Positions 58,712 through 64,000 of a DNA stretch of 64,000 bases are shown one piece after another. Position 1 is the stretch's first letter; each line of letters starts with the position of its first letter. The stretch is from Saprospiraceae bacterium (lineage in GTDB: Bacteria > Bacteroidota > Bacteroidia > Chitinophagales > Saprospiraceae). The stretch spans positions 1 to 64,000 of the forward strand of contig JALVEE010000267.1 of assembly GCA_027008645.1 (NCBI GenBank). Direction: 5' to 3'. The notes beneath the pieces are model-generated. The model did no database searches and was not told where the DNA came from. It saw nothing but the letters and a program-made list of their open reading frames with translations. A program made the translations under genes and the position numbers.

Positions 58712-61486
58712 ATGGCGTACAAGTTATTCAAAATTGCGAAAGAATTAAATGTTGGAACAAGTACAATTGTAGAATACCTACATTCGCAGGGTATTGAAAT
58801 TGCTAATAAACCTATAGCAAAAATATCCGATGAGGTACATGCTTTGTTGCTTACTAGATTCAGCAATTCAATTGCAGAAAAAGAGGAGGCTGAAGCTTTG
58901 CTTGCTGAAAGAAGACAACGAAAAGAAGAAGAGGTAAAAGCAAGAGAGAAAATTGAGGAAAAAAAGAAAAAAGTAGAGAAGACTGATATTGAAGCTCCAA
59001 AGAAAAAAGAAACAAAAGAAGAGCCTAAGGAAGAGAAGGTAGAAAAAGAAATTGAAGAAAAAATAACAGTTTCTGAAACAGAGAAGAAAGATACTAAAGA
59101 AGAAGAAAAGGAAGAAAACAAAACCGGTCTTACGGTTTTAGGCAAAGTTGATTTGGATAAAATAAACAAAAAGCCTAAAAAGAAGAAAGAAAAAGTATCA
59201 AAAGCCAAAGAAGAAAAACCCGAAATAAAAGAACCTGTAAAAGAAGAAAAGAAAGTTGAAAAAGTAGAAGCAGAAGAAATAGAGACACCTAAAAAGAAAA
59301 ATCTACCCGAAGAGGTTGAGATGATGAGAGCGGAAACACCAAAGTTGAAAGGACTAAAAAAACTGGGCAAAATCGATGTTTCTAAATTTGAAACAAGAAA
59401 AAAATCTAAACCTAAAGCTACCGCCGATAAGAGTAAAGAGACTAAAAAAGCTGACAGTAGCGGTGGTGAAAGCAGAAGAAAGAGAAAAAGAAGAAAAATC
59501 AATCCTAATCAGGTCTTAAGAAATCAAAAAAAGAATCAAAAAAAGAAAGAAGAGGTTACAGAAATATCCGAAAAGGAAATAGAGGACAAAATCAAAGCTA
59601 CAATGGCCAAACTTAAGTCCGGAGGAACCGGCAAAAGTAGGAGATCAAAAATACGCCGTGAGAGTAAAGCCATAAAGAGAGAAAAGAATGTAGTTGAAGA
59701 AAATGTAGAAACAAATGTAATAGAAGTAAGTGAATTTATCAGCGTTTCCGAATTATCCAATTTGATGGATGTACCGGTGACTGATATTATAATGACCTGT
59801 ATGAATTTGGGCGTTATAGTGTCGATTAACCAAAGAATTGAGAAGGAGATTATTGAATTAGTGGCTGATGAATTTAATTATGAAGTTAAGTTTATAAGTG
59901 CGGATGAGATTGATGATGACGATGATGATATAGAAGACAATGAAGAAGATTTAGTACCAAGAGCTCCTGTTGTTACTGTAATGGGACACGTTGATCATGG
60001 AAAGACATCATTGCTTGATTATATCCGGGAAACCAATGTTGCCGGAGGAGAAGCTGGAGGTATCACACAACATGTTGGAGCATACGAAGTTGATTTGGGT
60101 GAAGGTAAAAAAATCACTTTCCTTGATACGCCGGGACACGAGGCTTTTACTGCGATGAGAGCCAGAGGAGCTAAAGTAACTGACTTCGTGATTATTGTGA
60201 TAGCAGCAGACGACAAGATAATGCCTCAAACAAAAGAGGCAATCAGTCACTCGCAAGCAGCAGGAGTACCAATGATTTTTGCTATTAATAAAATCGATAA
60301 ACCCGGTGCAGATCCCGAAAGAATCAAACAAGAACTTGCATCGATGAACCTGTTGATAGAAGAATGGGGCGGTAAGTATCAATCACAAGATATCTCCGCA
60401 AAAACAGGTAAAGGAGTTAAAGAGCTATTAGAAAAAGTATTTTTAGAGGCAGAACTTTTGGAGTTGAAGGCTAATCCAAACAGATTGGCAGCAGGATCGG
60501 TTCTTGAAGCTACTTTGGATAAAGGTAAAGGATATATAACCAATGTTTTGGTTCAAAAAGGAACATTAAAGATAGGTTCTGTTATTCTGGCAGGTCATTA
60601 TTCGGGAAAAGTAAAAGCTATGATAAATGCTGCCGGTAAGAGAATTAAATCTGCAGGTCCCTCCACGCCTGTAAAGGTTTTAGGAATGAATGGTGCAGCT
60701 CAAGCAGGTGAAACTTTCAAAGAATACGAAAATGAAAGAGATGCTCGAGATATCGCAACTAAAAGAGCTATAATTGCCAGGGAGCAATCAACAAGAACTA
60801 AAAAACGCGTTAGTTTGGAAGAAATCGGAAGAAGATTAAAACTTGACGATTTCAAAGAATTGAATTTAATAGTTAAAGCTGATACCGACGGTACGGCTGA
60901 AGCTTTGTCAGATTCTTTGATAAAACTTTCAATTCCTGAATTGCAAGTAAATGTAATTCACAAAAGTGTTGGACAAATTTCTGAATCTGACGTTCTCTTA
61001 GCTACGGTATCAGATGCGATTATTATTGGTTTCCAAGTGAGACCATCCGGAACTGCCAGAAAACTGGCTGAAAAAGACGGTGTGGAAATAAAACACTATT
61101 CTGTTATCTACAAAGCAATAGACGAAGTGAAACTCGCTATGAAAGGTATGCTTGCTCCTACAGAGGAAGAAAAAATTACCGGAATGCTCGAAGTTAGAAA
61201 TATATTTAAAATTAGTAAAGTCGGTACAATTGCCGGCTGTTATGTACAAGAGGGTGAAATTACAAGAAATTCAACTATTCGTTTGATAAGAGAAGGTATA
61301 GTTGTTTATCCTGCAAAAGATACACAAACAGCACATTTGAGTTCATTGAAACGATTTAAAAACGATGCAAAAGAAGTAAAAGCCGGTATGGAATGTGGTC
61401 TTACAATCGAAAATTTCAATGATATCAAAGTTGGAGACCAAATTGAAGTATATAAGATTATCGAGATTGAGAAAGAGTTAGAATAA
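58712..61486 (+). CDS. infB: Translation initiation factor IF-2
   Basis: K/E-rich N-terminus, GTPase motifs [52 protein letters not shown] at 58712 ([15 protein letters not shown]). Confidence 0.97.
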   Translation: MAYKLFKIAKELNVGTSTIVEYLHSQGIEIANKPIAKISDEVHALLLTRFSNSIAEKEEAEALLAERRQRKEEEVKAREKIEEKKKKVEKTDIEAPKKKETKEEPKEEKVEKEIEEKITVSETEKKDTKEEEKEENKTGLTVLGKVDLDKINKKPKKKKEKVSKAKEEKPEIKEPVKEEKKVEKVEAEEIETPKKKNLPEEVEMMRAETPKLKGLKKLGKIDVSKFETRKKSKPKATADKSKETKKADSSGGESRRKRKRRKINPNQVLRNQKKNQKKKEEVTEISEKEIEDKIKATMAKLKSGGTGKSRRSKIRRESKAIKREKNVVEENVETNVIEVSEFISVSELSNLMDVPVTDIIMTCMNLGVIVSINQRIEKEIIELVADEFNYEVKFISADEIDDDDDDIEDNEEDLVPRAPVVTVMGHVDHGKTSLLDYIRETNVAGGEAGGITQHVGAYEVDLGEGKKITFLDTPGHEAFTAMRARGAKVTDFVIIVIAADDKIMPQTKEAISHSQAAGVPMIFAINKIDKPGADPERIKQELASMNLLIEEWGGKYQSQDISAKTGKGVKELLEKVFLEAELLELKANPNRLAAGSVLEATLDKGKGYITNVLVQKGTLKIGSVILAGHYSGKVKAMINAAGKRIKSAGPSTPVKVLGMNGAAQAGETFKEYENERDARDIATKRAIIAREQSTRTKKRVSLEEIGRRLKLDDFKELNLIVKADTDGTAEALSDSLIKLSIPELQVNVIHKSVGQISESDVLLATVSDAIIIGFQVRPSGTARKLAEKDGVEIKHYSVIYKAIDEVKLAMKGMLAPTEEEKITGMLEVRNIFKISKVGTIAGCYVQEGEITRNSTIRLIREGIVVYPAKDTQTAHLSSLKRFKNDAKEVKAGMECGLTIENFNDIKVGDQIEVYKIIEIEKELE

Positions 61487-61505
61487 TCTACTAAACAACC
61501 TTGTG

Positions 61506-62234
61506 ATGTTAACCGCTGATAATGTTGTAAAATCTTTAAAAGAATTTGCCTCTGAAAAAAGGAAAAAGACCAATGAATGGTTTTTTAAAACCGGTAAAGG
61601 AGAATACGGTGAGGGAGATATTTTCATCGGTGTTTCAATGCCGGATACCAGAAAAGCTATTAAGCCCTATTTAAAATTAAGTTTTGAAGAGATTAGACAG
61701 CTGCTGGAATCACCACTTCACGAGGTCAGGATGGCTGGAGTATTGATACTAACCGAGAATGCAAAAAAAGCAAGTAAAAAACAGGATAAAAATCAACTGA
61801 AGGACATAGCAAATTTTTACCTAAAGCATAGAAAAGGCATTAATAATTGGGATTTGGTAGATGTTTCCGTACACTATATTTTGGGTAATGCTATCTCATA
61901 TGGAATCTTCGATTTGGACTTATTGGATGAATTGAGCTCTTCCGAATCACTTTGGGACAGACGAATGTCAATAGTTGCAACTTGGGCTTTCATACGCAAA
62001 TCAGACATTTACCCCACGATTACTCTTGCAAAAAAACTTTTGGATAATAAAGAGGACTTGATGCACAAAGCAATCGGTTGGATGCTAAGAGAATCCTGGA
62101 AAAGAGAACCTGAAATTATTGAAGATTTTCTCCTTGATAATTACCATCAATTGCCACGCACCACTCTCAGATATTCAATAGAGAGAATGGAAGAAACCAA
62201 AAGAAAGCATTTTTTGTATCTGGGAAAAAAATAA
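61506..62234 (+). CDS. DNA alkylation repair (AlkD-like HEAT-repeat) protein
   Basis: FFKTGKGEYGEGDIFIGVSMPDTRKAIKPYLKLS, NNWDLVDVSVHYILG, HKAIGWMLRESWKREP. Confidence 0.92.
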   Translation: MLTADNVVKSLKEFASEKRKKTNEWFFKTGKGEYGEGDIFIGVSMPDTRKAIKPYLKLSFEEIRQLLESPLHEVRMAGVLILTENAKKASKKQDKNQLKDIANFYLKHRKGINNWDLVDVSVHYILGNAISYGIFDLDLLDELSSSESLWDRRMSIVATWAFIRKSDIYPTITLAKKLLDNKEDLMHKAIGWMLRESWKREPEIIEDFLLDNYHQLPRTTLRYSIERMEETKRKHFLYLGKK

Positions 62235-62272
62235 CAATAAGAATCAATTAACCAGTCGAATTGACTCCTAAG

Positions 62273-64000
62273 CTACAATACCGTCACATCACCTTTCACT
62301 ATCACTTCCTTACCATCTCTTCCTTTATATTTGAAGTAATATACAAATACTCCTGTGTTTACTTTCTTTCCTTTGAATATGCCATCCCAGTTTACATTTG
62401 GTACATTGTGCCATTCTGCTACCTTTTCGCCCCATCTGTCAAATATTGCTGCTTCGATTATCATCGGATGATAGTCTTTGAATGTAATATACCATGTGTC
62501 ATTAAATCCATCTCCATCTGGTGAAAAAATATTGGGAACGTATATATCTTCATTGAAATCTATGTTTATTGTGAATGTTTTGGTATAAATACATCCTGAA
62601 CTATGTGTTAATTTAATCGTGATTTCTACATTTTCTGTTGCATTTATCTCTACGCCCATACAAGATGGACAATCTATTATTTCAATGGGTGACCATTCCA
62701 CTTGCCATTCATCAGAATTTAAGTCTAATTGCAATGATATTGTCGATAAAGGATTGATCAATGTATCTGCAAAATACGGCAATTGTGACAAATCAGGTAA
62801 CTCCGGAACGTGAAAGTCGTACTTCAATTGACAATCAGGTTCTGCTTTTAGTAATACATTGGCATCTTCTCCACCTTGATAGTTGGTAATTGATGTTGTA
62901 TCGCCATTGCTCCATTGAATATTCCAAGCTCCAACTTTTATAATTCTAGCATTGACTTTTGGTTTATCACAATCAATTTCCAGCTCAGGACCATTAGGTG
63001 CAACTAATTTTTCTACATTAGCTATATATAGCGAATCACATCCTGATTGTGCAATCAATTTATAAATATATTGTCCCGATTCTTTTATCCATTTCCCTCC
63101 TATTCGAACTGAATCTTGTGGACATAATGTAAAATATTCAGTATTTTCTATTAAATCTATTACTTTTAAATCTAGATTTATTGTACTATCACATCCGGCT
63201 TTTGATGTTAGGTCTATGGTATGCAATCCCGAAGAATTCCACCATTTACCTCCCACATAAATTGAATCCCCTGCGCATATACTCTCGGATAAATCTACAA
63301 CTTTTGGCTCTATTACCTCAAGATTGAGTGTGTATATGCTGTCACAAACATTTATTGTGTGTTGATATGTACCTGAATTATACAATATTTTATCAAAGAA
63401 CTCAACACTATCTCCTCTGCATATACTTATAGAAACATCAACCTCTACAGGGGTTTTAACGTAGATTTGCACAGTATCGCTATTAAAACATCCATCTTTT
63501 TCTCCTTGCACTATCAATAAAAAAGGTTCATCCGAACTCACATTTATAGATGTACATGTATGACAATCTACCAACTCAGGAGGAAACCAATTAACTTCAT
63601 CATAATCTCCCAACACCTTAAATTCCAAACTATCTCCAGCACATAACTCATATATATTTCCATCTATTTGTGGCTTTTCGATACTGTAACTTGTAACTTC
63701 AACTGTATCTCTATATATTCTGCCACATTTATCTGTCGTTTCAAGATAGTATATACCATCTTCTGAAGTAGTAAAAGTACTATCAGTCGAACCGTCACTC
63801 CATAGATATGTACTAAAATCCCCCGACACATGAAAAGTTACTACTCCGGTCTCACATCGTTGAATATCATCACCAATATTCAATTTTAATTCTTCAATAT
63901 TTATCTCCACACTATCCACATTGTTCAGATAGTCGCATTCTGCTATACTGGAAAGAGGTATCTCAAGCGGTGTGGTAGCATCTTTTTTAGTATTGACCAC
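62273..64000 (-). CDS. Secreted repeat protein with gliding-motility-associated (T9SS type B) C-terminal domain, truncated by window end
   Basis: C-terminus EDIYVPNIFSPDGDGFNDTWYITFKDY...AAIFDRWGEKVAEWHN...WDGIFKGKKVNTGVFVYYFKYKGRDGKEVIVKGDVTVL; repeated IGGKW...GCDS modules. Confidence 0.9.
   Translation of the reverse strand: MVNTKKDATTPLEIPLSSIAECDYLNNVDSVEINIEELKLNIGDDIQRCETGVVTFHVSGDFSTYLWSDGSTDSTFTTSEDGIYYLETTDKCGRIYRDTVEVTSYSIEKPQIDGNIYELCAGDSLEFKVLGDYDEVNWFPPELVDCHTCTSINVSSDEPFLLIVQGEKDGCFNSDTVQIYVKTPVEVDVSISICRGDSVEFFDKILYNSGTYQHTINVCDSIYTLNLEVIEPKVVDLSESICAGDSIYVGGKWWNSSGLHTIDLTSKAGCDSTINLDLKVIDLIENTEYFTLCPQDSVRIGGKWIKESGQYIYKLIAQSGCDSLYIANVEKLVAPNGPELEIDCDKPKVNARIIKVGAWNIQWSNGDTTSITNYQGGEDANVLLKAEPDCQLKYDFHVPELPDLSQLPYFADTLINPLSTISLQLDLNSDEWQVEWSPIEIIDCPSCMGVEINATENVEITIKLTHSSGCIYTKTFTINIDFNEDIYVPNIFSPDGDGFNDTWYITFKDYHPMIIEAAIFDRWGEKVAEWHNVPNVNWDGIFKGKKVNTGVFVYYFKYKGRDGKEVIVKGDVTVL

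Noticed and set aside
58699-59502. 267-aa minus-strand ORF rich in Ser/Phe/Leu
   Set aside because: Antisense to the K/E-rich low-complexity part of infB; an open complementary frame is expected from AAA/GAA-rich codons.
1-64000. tRNA, rRNA and CRISPR arrays
   Set aside because: No regularly spaced repeats and no recognisable tRNA or rRNA segments seen by eye; a tRNAscan/Infernal run would be decisive.

Overview
AT-rich chromosomal window whose gene content and promoter style fit the Bacteroidota (type IX secretion C-terminal domains, TAnnTTTG -7 boxes, SLBB export protein, LytTR regulators). About 44 protein-coding genes are supported; I saw no rRNA, tRNA or CRISPR. Housekeeping content includes rimP-nusA-infB, htpG, uvrB, recC-recB, trxB, a class A PBP, punA and the waaA / heptose kinase / gmhA envelope cluster. 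Accessory content includes five large secreted T9SS-type proteins and several outer-membrane barrels. The most interesting locus is 3.5-8.2 kb: an ECF sigma factor, a membrane anti-sigma-like protein with a TPR ectodomain, a small orphan protein, and a convergent TPR-CHAT caspase-like peptidase with a lipoprotein signal. It could be a protease-gated sigma-factor circuit. Other structure not explained by the genes: a dispersed palindromic intergenic element with shared terminal inverted repeats (one copy splits a LytS/LytTR pair, and one ~356 bp copy encloses an array of small hairpins); a ~159 bp MITE-like element with TA flanks upstream of htpG; a two-copy 22-bp operator-like repeat (32-bp period) upstream of a DUF4143 ATPase; and a strong intrinsic terminator-like hairpin in the rimP-nusA-infB leader. 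All assignments come from reading the sequence and recalled family motifs; no searches were run.
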